From the NCBI GenBank assembly GCA_009937445.1, contig JAACFM010000017.1:1-34133 (forward strand): a DNA stretch of 34,133 nt. Direction: 5' to 3'. The notes below the pieces were generated by a model. That model saw only the letters and a program-made list of their open reading frames with translations. It did no database searches and was not told where the DNA came from. How positions within the stretch are numbered: position 1 is the stretch's first letter; every line of letters begins with the position of its first letter. This DNA comes from Gammaproteobacteria bacterium. GTDB lineage: Bacteria; Pseudomonadota; Gammaproteobacteria; Steroidobacterales; Woeseiaceae. Shown here piece after piece: positions 10,091 to 17,973 of the stretch. The position numbers and the translations under genes are program-made.

Positions 10091-10509
10091 CAGATTTTAT
10101 GTGTGTTCATCGTGTGACCCTGGTCACGGTAGGCTGCGTATCGATGCCGACTCTTGGCGCGACAGGTTTCGTCGGACGTTACAAGCTCGGCTACCCGAGG
10201 AAAAGACTCGGCGAACGGTGGAATATCGTCACAGAGCGTGATCAGGAGGTCGCGAGATTCGACGGCGGCGGAACCGTAACCGATGGTCACAGGTGCTCCG
10301 GTATCGCCTCCCGCCATCTCGTGCGGTACAAAACTGCCGTCGCGAAATGTCCAGAGGAGTTTGTCGAGTCGCTCCGCGTCTGCGCGAGTCATTGCGTGAA
10401 TGTGGATCGTATTCTCCAGGCGCCAGGCTTTCTCGGCTAACTTGCAGGCCAGCATATCCCGTGCGTGTTCGTCCACACGCTCGAGAACGTAAAAATCGAC
10501 TTGGGCCAC
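10090..10509 (-). CDS. holC: DNA polymerase III, chi subunit
   Basis: A 139-residue protein matching HolC, the clamp-loader accessory subunit that links the replicase to single-strand binding protein. The matching segments are AQVDFYVLE at the N-terminus, [36 protein letters not shown] and the C-terminal [12 protein letters not shown]. The start chosen is the GTG at 10507-10509, eight bases after the pepA stop. This gives the family N-terminus directly; the frame is open far upstream into pepA, but those extra residues are shadow sequence. No strong Shine-Dalgarno is visible, so translation may depend on coupling to pepA. The gene order pepA-holC-valS is the conserved gammaproteobacterial one. 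Confidence 0.93.
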   Translation of the reverse strand: MAQVDFYVLERVDEHARDMLACKLAEKAWRLENTIHIHAMTRADAERLDKLLWTFRDGSFVPHEMAGGDTGAPVTIGYGSAAVESRDLLITLCDDIPPFAESFPRVAELVTSDETCRAKSRHRYAAYRDQGHTMNTHKI

Positions 10510-10517
10510 AGTAGGTG

Positions 10518-12014
10518 TCAGGGCAGGCTGCCGGCGCGAGATAGTACGAATTCCGACAGCAAAGAGACCGGGCGCCCGGAGGCACCTTTTTTCACGCCGG
10601 ACTTCCAGGCAACGCCCGCGATATCCAGATGCGCCCAATTCATGCCGTCGGTGAACTTGCCGAGGAAGCATGCAGCTGTAACGGATCCGCCGCCAGGACC
10701 GCCAATGTTTGCCATGTCGGCGAAATTACTTTTCAGCTGAGCTTCGTACTGGTCGCCCATCGGCATTGGCCAGCCAGTGTCCTCCGAGCTTTTGCCAGCA
10801 CCGAACAACTCATCCTGCAGACTGTCGTTGTTCGCATAAATTGCACAACGATGATGACCGAGAGCGACCACGCAGGCGCCCGTCAAGGTAGCAACATCAA
10901 TGATGGCAGCCGGTTTGAAGCGGCGCGAGTAGGTCAGTGCATCGCAGAGAATCAGGCGGCCTTCCGCGTCCGTGTTCAGTACTTCAATAGTCTGTCCGGA
11001 CATACTCGTGACGATGTCACCTGGGCGAGTCGCTGTGCCGCTCGGCATGTTTTCCACAGCGGGTACGACTACTGTCATATTGATCGGCAGCTTCATCTTG
11101 CTGACCGCCGCCATTGTGCCGAGGACGCTCGCGGCGCCGCACATGTCGAACTTCATTTCATCCATTCCAGCGCCGGGCTTCAGAGAAATGCCACCCGTAT
11201 CGAAGGTCACGCCCTTGCCGACCAGAACAACCGGTTGGTCACTGCCTGCGCCTTTGTACTGCATGACTATGAGTTTTGCCGGTTCTACTGCGCCTGCTGT
11301 CACTGACAACAACGAACCCATACCGAGCTTTTTCATTTCGGATTCATTGAGAACCCGGGTCGTCAGTTTGCCATTGCCGCTGGCAAGCTTCTTCGCAACG
11401 CGAGCGAGGTACGACGGCGTACAAACGTTTGCCGGGAGATTACCGAGATCCTTCGCCAGCGACACACCGGCGGCGATGCTATCACCGTGCTCGGCGCCAC
11501 GAGTCGCCTTTGCCGCGTCACCGCGTTTGCCGATGGCCAGACCGATAGTTTTCAGGGGCATGGCGGGCTTTTTGCGTCCGCTCTTCATCTGGTCAAAGCG
11601 ATACAGTGCGTCGCCAATGCTCTCAACCGTGTGACGAGCCAGATAGTAAGGGTCGCAGTCGCTGACAGGCTCCAAGGTCAGGCAATTCAGAACTTGCTTC
11701 GCCTTCGTGGTTGAAATCGCTTTTGTAGCGGCACTGACGGCTTTGCGGAATGACACTGCGTTAAGATTCCCGGGTTTGCCGAGGCCCACAACAGCGACAC
11801 GGTGCGCTTTTACGCCAGGCACAGCGGTCAAAACCGCAACGCGCCCTTCATCCCCGGAAATATCTCCGGATTTGATCAGGTTTTGGATGTAGCCCTTGCT
11901 CGCGCCATCGATGTCGGTGGCACCAATGCCCAATTTGCCGCGGTTGTATACGCCGACGATGACGCAATCAACGGCGCGGCGAGATGCCTTGCTCGTAGTT
12001 GTGAAATATTTCAT
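10518..12014 (-). CDS. pepA: Leucyl aminopeptidase (M17 family, PepA)
   Basis: A 498-residue cytoplasmic metallo-aminopeptidase of family M17, which removes N-terminal residues. In E. coli it also serves as the DNA-binding factor XerA/CarP. The two-metal active site is intact: LVGKGVTFDTGGISLKPG contributes the Lys and Asp, EMKFDM gives another Asp, and the M17 signature NTDAEGRL gives Asp and Glu. The N-terminal macro-like domain covers about residues 1-170. The C-terminal catalytic domain ends about 25 residues after the conserved WAHLDIAG. Length matches E. coli PepA (503). It is transcribed divergently from lptF across a 118-bp gap, as in E. coli. Confidence 0.97.
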   Translation of the reverse strand: MKYFTTTSKASRRAVDCVIVGVYNRGKLGIGATDIDGASKGYIQNLIKSGDISGDEGRVAVLTAVPGVKAHRVAVVGLGKPGNLNAVSFRKAVSAATKAISTTKAKQVLNCLTLEPVSDCDPYYLARHTVESIGDALYRFDQMKSGRKKPAMPLKTIGLAIGKRGDAAKATRGAEHGDSIAAGVSLAKDLGNLPANVCTPSYLARVAKKLASGNGKLTTRVLNESEMKKLGMGSLLSVTAGAVEPAKLIVMQYKGAGSDQPVVLVGKGVTFDTGGISLKPGAGMDEMKFDMCGAASVLGTMAAVSKMKLPINMTVVVPAVENMPSGTATRPGDIVTSMSGQTIEVLNTDAEGRLILCDALTYSRRFKPAAIIDVATLTGACVVALGHHRCAIYANNDSLQDELFGAGKSSEDTGWPMPMGDQYEAQLKSNFADMANIGGPGGGSVTAACFLGKFTDGMNWAHLDIAGVAWKSGVKKGASGRPVSLLSEFVLSRAGSLP

Positions 12015-12082
12015 AAATTCTCAGCTTGCCTTGCTTATTGTTGCAGTAAATGTTCCGGGGCTGTCACGGACAAAATAAAAGC

Positions 12083-12093
12083 GTTAGTCTAAC
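12083..12093. repeat. 11-bp palindrome in the pepA/lptF divergent intergenic region
   Basis: GTTAGTCTAAC reads as a perfect inverted repeat of five bases around a central T. It lies between the divergently transcribed pepA and lptF, 40 bp before the lptF ATG, where an operator could act on either gene. It is short enough to arise by chance. I could not place confident -35/-10 boxes next to it on either strand. Confidence 0.25.
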
Positions 12094-12132
12094 CGTTTAA
12101 GCACCCTACAGCTACGCCATTCCCGGACTCCA

Positions 12133-13215
12133 ATGACCCGCATCCTTGATCGTTATATTTTTCGTGAAATCGCCACGACCTGGCTCGGGGTCACAATGGT
12201 GCTTTTGCTGATTTTGATGACGAATCAGTTTGCCCGTGTTCTGGGTGATGTTGCCAAGGGCAGATTACCCAAAAATGCCGCGTTCGACGTGATTGGACTG
12301 TCGGCGGTGCAATATCTGACCATTCTTATACCCATAGGGCTGTTCCTGGCGACCATGCTGGCACTCGGCCGGCTGTACCGCGACAGTGAGTTGCCCGCAA
12401 TGATGGCATGCCGGGTGGGGCCGTTCGGAATCTACCGACCACTGATCTGGCTCATGACGCCGCTGGTACTCTGCGTGGCCTGGGTTTCGATTATCGGTGG
12501 GCCGTGGGCACTGACGAGCGTTGAGCGGATAGGCGCGGAGGCGCGCCGGGAGGCGGATCTGTCCAGTATCGAACCCGGTCAGTTTACGGTTCTTGGACCA
12601 GATAGCGCGGTCGTGTACGGGCGAAGTGTGACCCCCGAGGGGTTTCTGGAGCATGTCTTCATGCAACGGCAGGTGGAAGACGGTGTCATTGAAGTCGTGA
12701 TATCGGATCGCGGTGAGATGGTTGAGTCGGAGGATCCGAACGTCCGCTTGCTGGTCTTGCACGATGGCCGTCGTTATGAAGGTGAACCGGGAACGACGGA
12801 ATTTCGTGTGATCGAATTCGCGGAGCATGGCGTGCCATACAGGCTACCCAGCTTGCTGACCGCTGATCCGAAACCGCGGGCAATGGCATTCGTGGATCTT
12901 GTGGGGTCGCGCGATCCGGAGCATATTGCGGAATTTCAGTGGCGCCTTGGTGTGCCATTATCGACGATTATTCTCGCCATTCTCGCTGTGCCGTTGAGTC
13001 GCAGCCAACCAAGGGCAGGGCGTTACGGTCGCCTGGCGATCGGTTTGTTGGTGTTCATTATCTACCTCAACATGATGAGCGCGGCGAAGGCCTGGGTTGA
13101 ACAGTCTGCTATTTCGCCGGCTTTGGGTATTTGGTGGGTACATGCCGCGGTGTTGCTATTCGCACTGGGACTGCTGGCTGTCCAGAATGGCTATCACAGA
13201 CGGATGTTCAGATGA
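12133..13215 (+). CDS. lptF: LPS export permease LptF
   Basis: A 360-residue inner-membrane protein of the YjgP/YjgQ family. With LptG it forms the membrane part of the LptB2FG ABC transporter, which extracts LPS from the inner membrane and pushes it along the periplasmic bridge. The N-terminus (LDRYIFREIATTWLGVTMVL) is typical. There are three membrane helices up to about residue 125, a periplasmic beta-jellyroll domain (about 130-265), then three more helices (starting at VPLSTIILAILAVPLSRSQPRAGRYG). The conserved LSRSQPRAGRYGRL motif identifies it as LptF rather than LptG. Its stop overlaps the lptG start as ATGA. Confidence 0.96.
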   Translation: MTRILDRYIFREIATTWLGVTMVLLLILMTNQFARVLGDVAKGRLPKNAAFDVIGLSAVQYLTILIPIGLFLATMLALGRLYRDSELPAMMACRVGPFGIYRPLIWLMTPLVLCVAWVSIIGGPWALTSVERIGAEARREADLSSIEPGQFTVLGPDSAVVYGRSVTPEGFLEHVFMQRQVEDGVIEVVISDRGEMVESEDPNVRLLVLHDGRRYEGEPGTTEFRVIEFAEHGVPYRLPSLLTADPKPRAMAFVDLVGSRDPEHIAEFQWRLGVPLSTIILAILAVPLSRSQPRAGRYGRLAIGLLVFIIYLNMMSAAKAWVEQSAISPALGIWWVHAAVLLFALGLLAVQNGYHRRMFR

Positions 13216-14276
13216 CCGGACTCCTCAGCCAATACATGATGCGGACGATTCTCACGAGTACCGCTATGGTGCTGGTTGTGCTTCTTGCGCTCGCCGGATT
13301 GTTTGAATTCATCGCCGAACTCGATGATACGACCGGCAATTACGGGACGGCACAGGCGATTTTGTACACGGCGCTGAGACTCCCCAATCTTGCATTCGAG
13401 ATGCTGCCGATAGCGGCACTAATTGGTTCCTTATTGGGTCTTGGTGCACTGGCCGGTAATAGCGAGATCATCGTCATGAGGTCGGCCGGTATTTCGGTAG
13501 CCGTCATGTCCGGCATGGTGGCGCTCTCCGGTTTGGTGATGCTGATATTCACGGCACTGCTGGGGGAATTCATCGGACCACCACTCGACTACTACGCCCG
13601 CAACATGCGTGTAGAAGCCCTGTATCAGCAGGGCGATGATCGTCTCGGCAACGAGGCATGGGTAAAGGACGGGTCTGTCTACCTGCACCTTGAAAAAGTG
13701 AATCCCGAGTTTGAATTCGGCAGCCTGTATATGTACCGGTTTGAAGGCGATCGTCTGGAATCGATTGCAGTTGCAGAAAATGCGGGAATCGACCAGAACG
13801 ACGACTGGATTCTGGAGAATTTGCGTGAGACGCAGTTTCAGCGTGACGGAGTACAGGTCACACAATCGTCACGGTCAATTGAGTCTTTCGAAGTGGACTC
13901 CGGGCTGTTGGGTAGTTCGCTTGCAAAACCGCTAAGTTTGTCAGCACGAGAATTGTTGAGCTACATCGACTATCTGGATCGCAACGGCCTTGACGCAACC
14001 AGGTATGAAACGGAGTTCTGGTATCGGATTTCCCGGACATTCACGGTGCTGATCATGCCGATCCTGTCGTTGGCATTCGTATTCGGTTCATTGCGCACGG
14101 GCGGTGCCGGCGGGCGATTGATGATTGGTGTTGTGATCGGTCTCGCTTATTACCTCGCCAGCGAGACGCTGGCGAACTCCGGCCAGGTGTTTAATTTGAA
14201 TCCGATCATCGTGACGTGGGTTCCGTCGTTGACGCTGACCATTATCACTTTGATTGCCTTATTGAGGATCCGTTAG
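13212..14276 (+). CDS. lptG: LPS export permease LptG
   Basis: A 354-residue partner of LptF with the same fold: helices at residues about 10-30, 55-80 and 95-125, a periplasmic domain to about 265, then three helices at the C-terminus. The typical LptG N-terminus LLSQYMMRTILTSTAMVL and the late segment FVFGSLRTGGAGGRLMIGVVIGL are present. The ATG at 13212 was chosen because it overlaps the lptF stop as ATGA and gives the family N-terminus. The frame is open further upstream within lptF but that part is shadow. The TAG stop (14274-14276) interlocks with the stop of the convergent RDD gene (14273-14275), so there is no intergenic terminator. Confidence 0.96.
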   Translation: MTGLLSQYMMRTILTSTAMVLVVLLALAGLFEFIAELDDTTGNYGTAQAILYTALRLPNLAFEMLPIAALIGSLLGLGALAGNSEIIVMRSAGISVAVMSGMVALSGLVMLIFTALLGEFIGPPLDYYARNMRVEALYQQGDDRLGNEAWVKDGSVYLHLEKVNPEFEFGSLYMYRFEGDRLESIAVAENAGIDQNDDWILENLRETQFQRDGVQVTQSSRSIESFEVDSGLLGSSLAKPLSLSARELLSYIDYLDRNGLDATRYETEFWYRISRTFTVLIMPILSLAFVFGSLRTGGAGGRLMIGVVIGLAYYLASETLANSGQVFNLNPIIVTWVPSLTLTIITLIALLRIR

Positions 14277-14695
14277 GTATCTTCTTTTGGGTAATACACA
14301 ATGTGTGTGCGGCTAAGACGGTCGTGCCAGGTCAATCGATCCTTGTCCCACAGCGACCATAAGAACCCCAGGCCGGCGGGAAGCCATGAAACCATCGCCG
14401 CAAAAAATCGAATATTCGCGCTAGTAAAGTTTATGGCGCCGCCTGCAGTCGTTTCGAGTTGCAGGCGCCAGGACTGCATTCCCAATGTGCGGCCTGAACG
14501 CATCCAGAATCCCACAAAAAAAGCGTATATCACCAGCACCAGGACCACTTGATACAAGAGGTTCCCGTTGCCTTCCACGGGCTCACCACCGCGCAGGGCG
14601 ATGAACGGTAATGTGGCGAGGAACAGCAATGCGAGAATCAGCAGGCCGTCGTATAACATCGCCGCAATGCGTCGAATCAGATGGGTATTTTGCAT
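14273..14695 (-). CDS. RDD family membrane protein
   Basis: A 140-residue membrane protein. The conserved RRIAAMLYDGLLILALLFL segment near the N-terminus carries the Arg and Asp of the RDD family. A second helix pair follows at VVLVLVIYAFFVGFWMRSG, with the typical RTLGMQSWRLQLE and a last helical segment ending in KDRLTWHDRLSRTHIVYYP. RDD proteins are small multi-helix proteins; some are proposed ion antiporters, most are uncharacterised. The ATG at 14695 was chosen because it begins just before the conserved domain; an upstream start (14800) would overlap the transporter gene. It starts 16 bp after the transporter stop and is likely co-transcribed with it. Confidence 0.88.
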   Translation of the reverse strand: MQNTHLIRRIAAMLYDGLLILALLFLATLPFIALRGGEPVEGNGNLLYQVVLVLVIYAFFVGFWMRSGRTLGMQSWRLQLETTAGGAINFTSANIRFFAAMVSWLPAGLGFLWSLWDKDRLTWHDRLSRTHIVYYPKEDT

Positions 14696-14711
14696 TTGTA
14701 TACGGTCTCGA

Positions 14712-16064
14712 TCACTCGACACCTTTCTCCTTGAGGGCAATTGCTTTGCGTTTGTACTCGCGACCCAGCCACAGTGAAATGACGCTCCAGATAACGGCAA
14801 ACGGCATCATCACAAGCGATACGCCAGCGACAGTCAGACCAACAAAGGAAATTCCGCCAATCGTCAGTCCCATCATCAGTGTGACCGACCAGGTGCCGAC
14901 GATATCGCCAAACCGATATACGGCCGTGTCGATAAAGTTCTTGGTCTTGTATTTTTCTTCCAGCGTAACGACCGAGTACAACATGTCCGTTGTCGGCTTG
15001 CTAAAGCTGAATCCCAGCGCTCTTCGTGCAATCGTCAGAAAGGCCACGACAGCGAGCGTCGGGTCGAACGCAAGTAGCGCAAATCCAGCGATGGAAACCA
15101 GTGGCAGCAACGCTAAAGAACGCCCGATTCCGAAGTGGACGACGACATGTCGAACAAGAAACATTTGGCCAAGCAGCGCAAACAGGTTGGTCCAGAAATT
15201 TATTTTCGAAAAGAATTCAGTTCGTGCGTTCGCGCCAGAAATAGACGTTTCCACAAGCTGCGCGGCGAACATGTAAAGGGCGGTACCGAGCAAACTGGCA
15301 ATGACCGAACAGGCGATAATCGCGAGAAAGTACTTGGACCCGAAAACGTGAGTGACACCGCTAAACGGATTGCCGCCTAGCGGCTTGTCAGACTCTATCG
15401 CCCGGTCGATTTCATCTTCGTGCTCGTGAGCATCCCACTCCCTTAAGTGACGAATACAAACGACTGCCAGACACAGGAGTCCGGCAGCTATTGGAAAGAG
15501 ATTCTCGAAACCAATCTGGACCACATAAGTGCTGGTCACCGCACCACCAATCAGGGCACCGATACTTCCACCGGCTGTTATGAAGCCGAAAAGCCGTCGG
15601 CCCTGATCGCGTGTGTAAATGTCGGCCATGAAGCTCCAGAACACCGATACAACAAACAGGTTGAATACGCTCAGCCAGACGAAGAAGGCACGTCCAAGCC
15701 AGACATGATCAGTGCCGTCATTAATGAACTGTGAAAAGACAAACCAGAAGACCAGGATGTTCGAGATGAAAAACAGGTAGACCCAGGGCAAGAATGTGCG
15801 CCTCGGGTACCGAGAGGTCACCCACCCAAAAATTGGCGTGGCAAGCAGCATCGCTGTGAACGTACCGAGAAACAGGTACGGAATGGTATCCGCGCCGCTG
15901 CCAACAGCCATTGCCTCGCGTACCGGCCTGAGAATGTAATAAGACGACAAAACGCAGAAAAAATAGGCAAAGGACCAGGCCACGGCCACGTATTCATGAC
16001 GCTCAATGCCGAGTGTTCTGTTGAGCAGAAAAGCCTGCAGTTTTGCGGTAGGGTTGTTGGCCAT
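14712..16064 (-). CDS. NTP/NDP-exchanger-like (MFS superfamily) membrane transporter
   Basis: A 450-residue protein with about twelve hydrophobic segments. After a short N-terminus comes a helix ending in SSYYILRPVREAMAVGSGAD, a pattern shared with proteins annotated as NTP/NDP exchange or ATP/ADP (Npt/Tlc-like) transporters and some major facilitator proteins. The middle has the cytoplasmic DIYTRDQGRRLFGFITAGGS and a charged loop (REWDAHEHEDEIDRAIES). Late in the chain, FSFSKPTTDMLYSVVTLEEK and NFIDTAVYRFGD match the same group. The substrate in a free-living bacterium is uncertain. The ATG at 16064 was preferred over the upstream one at 16112, which would overlap the divergent MAPEG start. 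It probably heads a two-gene operon with the RDD gene. Confidence 0.75.
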   Translation of the reverse strand: MANNPTAKLQAFLLNRTLGIERHEYVAVAWSFAYFFCVLSSYYILRPVREAMAVGSGADTIPYLFLGTFTAMLLATPIFGWVTSRYPRRTFLPWVYLFFISNILVFWFVFSQFINDGTDHVWLGRAFFVWLSVFNLFVVSVFWSFMADIYTRDQGRRLFGFITAGGSIGALIGGAVTSTYVVQIGFENLFPIAAGLLCLAVVCIRHLREWDAHEHEDEIDRAIESDKPLGGNPFSGVTHVFGSKYFLAIIACSVIASLLGTALYMFAAQLVETSISGANARTEFFSKINFWTNLFALLGQMFLVRHVVVHFGIGRSLALLPLVSIAGFALLAFDPTLAVVAFLTIARRALGFSFSKPTTDMLYSVVTLEEKYKTKNFIDTAVYRFGDIVGTWSVTLMMGLTIGGISFVGLTVAGVSLVMMPFAVIWSVISLWLGREYKRKAIALKEKGVE

Positions 16065-16110
16065 CGTGAGAGCGATATTAAACAGAAAACAACGAAAGGG
16101 TGGAAAAATC

Positions 16111-16494
16111 ATGGAAGCAGTTGTAATCGTTACAGTCCTGGCTTTGCTGCAGTACCTGTATTTCGGCGTTCAAGTCGGCAGTACCAGGCAGAAAAGCGGG
16201 GTCAGTGCACCGGCAATGGGCGGCGATCCAGAGTTCGAACGTGTCAATCGGGTACACCAGAATACGCTGGAACAGCTCGTCCTGCTGCTACCCGCGCTGT
16301 GGCTGTACGCGCAGTACGTCAATCCTCTCTGGGGCGCCGGACTGGGCGTTGTATACCTCATCGGTCGCTTTCTCTATAGCGCGGCGTACAAGAAGGACCC
16401 GGCGACCCGTACCCTTGGCTTTATGCTGACCTTTCTGCCGGGCGCGGTAATGCTGGCTTGGGTGCTGGTTGTTGCGGTCATGTCCTACCTGTAA
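16111..16494 (+). CDS. MAPEG family membrane protein
   Basis: A 127-residue protein with four membrane helices, the size and layout of the MAPEG family (membrane-associated proteins in eicosanoid and glutathione metabolism). The signature is DPEFERVNRVHQNTLEQ at about residues 37-53, with the conserved Arg, Asn and Glu that shape the glutathione-binding site in family enzymes. Bacterial members are usually of unknown substrate, though some have glutathione transferase or peroxidase activity. The ATG at 16111 has a clear AAAGGG/GG ribosome binding site nine or so bases before it and gives the family N-terminus. The frame is open further upstream but that part is not conserved. A strong terminator follows. 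Confidence 0.88.
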   Translation: MEAVVIVTVLALLQYLYFGVQVGSTRQKSGVSAPAMGGDPEFERVNRVHQNTLEQLVLLLPALWLYAQYVNPLWGAGLGVVYLIGRFLYSAAYKKDPATRTLGFMLTFLPGAVMLAWVLVVAVMSYL

Positions 16495-16511
16495 CAGATC
16501 ATCGATAAATT

Positions 16512-16541
16512 GACGAGATTTGGCCCTCGCCAAATCTCGTC
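16512..16541 (+). terminator. Rho-independent terminator after the MAPEG gene
   Basis: A perfect 13-bp inverted repeat (GACGAGATTTGGC at 16512-16524 and its complement at 16529-16541) encloses a four-base loop (CCTC). It is followed by a short, interrupted T tract (TTTCGTT). It starts 18 bp after the MAPEG stop. The long stem makes it convincing on the plus strand. The opposite strand lacks a comparable T tract. Confidence 0.85.
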
Positions 16542-16585
16542 TTTCGTTCGATCCTCTTGTTTCACACGCATGAAGGGGAAGAACG

Positions 16586-17143
16586 ATGGCGAAAAGGACA
16601 TTTGCCACACGGGCCGTTTTGCTGCTGGCTACTCTGCCTGCGGGGCAGGTAAACGCACAGGTGATACCTGTTGCAGTCGACGGATGTGCGCAGCTGGCGC
16701 GTATTGTCTACTCAGAGGTATCCTCGGCTGCCGTTTATGGCCCCGGGAGATCCGGTCCATGGCTTATTGAGCAGTTACCGGGTGATATTTCCATCTGCAA
16801 GCACGCGGCAAAAACGGTTTCGCAAGCCTTTACGTCAGCGATGATGACCACCGGACTTGATGTGAACTGGCGTCGCGGCCGTGATGATGGTGTTTCTGAA
16901 CCGGGTGATTATTGCTTGAGCGGATTCTTGTCACAGTGTTATCCCGAGCGAGAGCCGTTATCGAGTATCGCTGCGGGCACCGATGCGACCCTGATTCACA
17001 AAAGGTGGGCAGTTGTAGCCCAAACTGTGATGCGGGAGATGTACAACCCGATAAGCAGTGATGAAGTCCGGTTTAGCGAAAGCGATCTGCGATTAAGGCT
17101 CGGACTGTCTTTGAGATCTATGGATGTGCGCTACGGTAATTAA
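16586..17143 (+). CDS. Exported protein of unknown function
   Basis: A 185-residue protein with a classical signal peptide: MAKRT, a hydrophobic core AVLLLATLPAG, and a likely cut after VNA near residue 24. The mature part has four cysteines (DGCAQ, ISICKH, DYCLSG and SQCYP), an even number that would suit two periplasmic disulfides. The C-terminus is rich in Arg and Leu. A GAAGGGGAAG ribosome binding site precedes the ATG. The gene sits alone after the MAPEG terminator and is followed by 154 bp without a recognisable feature. I do not recognise the family. It is probably a lineage-restricted periplasmic protein. Confidence 0.65.
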   Translation: MAKRTFATRAVLLLATLPAGQVNAQVIPVAVDGCAQLARIVYSEVSSAAVYGPGRSGPWLIEQLPGDISICKHAAKTVSQAFTSAMMTTGLDVNWRRGRDDGVSEPGDYCLSGFLSQCYPEREPLSSIAAGTDATLIHKRWAVVAQTVMREMYNPISSDEVRFSESDLRLRLGLSLRSMDVRYGN

Positions 17144-17297
17144 CGAGTGACGTTAGTAACCTGATCGTAAGACAGTGTCAGATGTTTGTCGCAGAGATGC
17201 TGCTGGTACGCCAATGGATTCGACTGTGGGTCGTGGAGACGGCGCCGACTATCCGTAGGCAATGCCGGACCAAGAACTCCACCGGTGAGAAGCGGGT

Positions 17298-17513
17298 CTA
17301 ATCGCCTGCAGATTCCCAGTCGGCGATTACCGTACGAGCTTCAGCTTCATCGTTTGGATGAACAACGACACGGACGTTTCCGGCAACTGGTAACTGGCCG
17401 ATTCCGCCCTGCAAAAATTCGCCCTCAATTCGTGCGTCTATTCCAGCCTGTTGCAGTTGATGCATGGCCAGGTGGGCTTCGATGTTGTTGGATGCGTCAA
17501 ATACGGTTTTCAT
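17298..17513 (-). CDS. DUF2007 family small protein
   Basis: A 71-residue protein matching the DUF2007 (putative signal-transducing) family. The pattern is MKTVFDASNNIEAHLAMHQL, then GIDARIEGEFLQGG, then a short beta strand NVRVVVHPNDEAEAR and a final helix. The fold resembles a ferredoxin-like GlnB-type domain; the function is unknown. The ATG at 17513 gives the family N-terminus; a start 42 bases upstream would add an unconserved tail. It is an isolated single gene on the minus strand, with its promoter presumably in the 184-bp gap shared with the divergent gene at 17698. Confidence 0.82.
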   Translation of the reverse strand: MKTVFDASNNIEAHLAMHQLQQAGIDARIEGEFLQGGIGQLPVAGNVRVVVHPNDEAEARTVIADWESAGD

Positions 17514-17611
17514 AGAGTTATTTTGCACTGCAGCTGCTGTATTAGCTATAGCCAATAAGCGTTAGCTGTCGGGCAGGACAGGGCGCAGATCACAGTGAAA
17601 ACCACGACTGG

Positions 17612-17640
17612 TTAACATTTTCAATGAAAACCTTTGTAAT
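17612..17640 (+). promoter_or_regulatory. Sigma70-like promoter with a palindrome in its spacer
   Basis: TTAACA (17612-17617) and TGTAAT (17635-17640) each differ from the consensus -35 and -10 by one base and are separated by exactly 17 bp. The spacer begins with the perfect 13-base inverted repeat TTTTCAATGAAAA (17618-17630), placed where a repressor would block polymerase. The promoter would drive the four-cysteine protein at 17698 and, with it, thymidine kinase. Confidence 0.6.
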
Positions 17641-17697
17641 TGCTGGCCAAAGGCGTTCTCGAGTGCCAAAAAAGACTTTCTTATTGGGAGAGCTGTC

Positions 17698-17922
17698 ATG
17701 GCCTCGAACGCGAAAGATAATGTTGACTACCGCTTGCTGAATCGCCTGAGCGATCTTGTGATCTGCAGCAGCTGCCTTCGTAACGGCAAGGTCACACCGG
17801 TGCCGCAGGTGATTTCAGGCAGGCACTTGCTGGCGAATGAGTGCACCGACTGCCGCCGGGAAAGTGCTGGCCGAGCAGGCTATCGCGGAACCCTTGGGAA
17901 GCTCCTGACACTCGGCCGGTAG
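17698..17922 (+). CDS. Small protein with two CxxC motifs (putative zinc ribbon)
   Basis: A 74-residue protein with two CxxC pairs, CSSC near residue 24 and CTDC near residue 50, the spacing expected of a zinc ribbon or knuckle. The rest is basic and polar with no membrane segment, so it is probably cytoplasmic. It may bind nucleic acid or a protein partner; this is inference. A GGGAGAG ribosome binding site lies seven or so bases before the ATG and a good promoter lies 58 bp further upstream, which supports it as a real gene. It ends 51 bp before tdk on the same strand. I do not recognise the family. Confidence 0.65.
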   Translation: MASNAKDNVDYRLLNRLSDLVICSSCLRNGKVTPVPQVISGRHLLANECTDCRRESAGRAGYRGTLGKLLTLGR

Positions 17923-17973
17923 CAACTCACTTTCAGTGGTGCATCGCGGTGAAAGCGATGCCACAATACGCTG

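Noticed and set aside
10510-10671. An N-terminal extension of HolC into pepA
   Set aside because: The extra 54 residues are antisense-free but overlap pepA coding sequence and do not match HolC; the GTG at 10507-10509 gives the family N-terminus.
10629-11634. Two overlapping plus-strand frames of 220-225 codons opposite pepA
   Set aside because: Both are antisense to intact pepA motifs and resemble no protein; they are codon-use shadows.
14611-15276. A 221-codon plus-strand frame opposite the RDD and transporter genes
   Set aside because: Its translation is low in hydrophobic core patterns and crosses the boundary of two convincing minus-strand genes.
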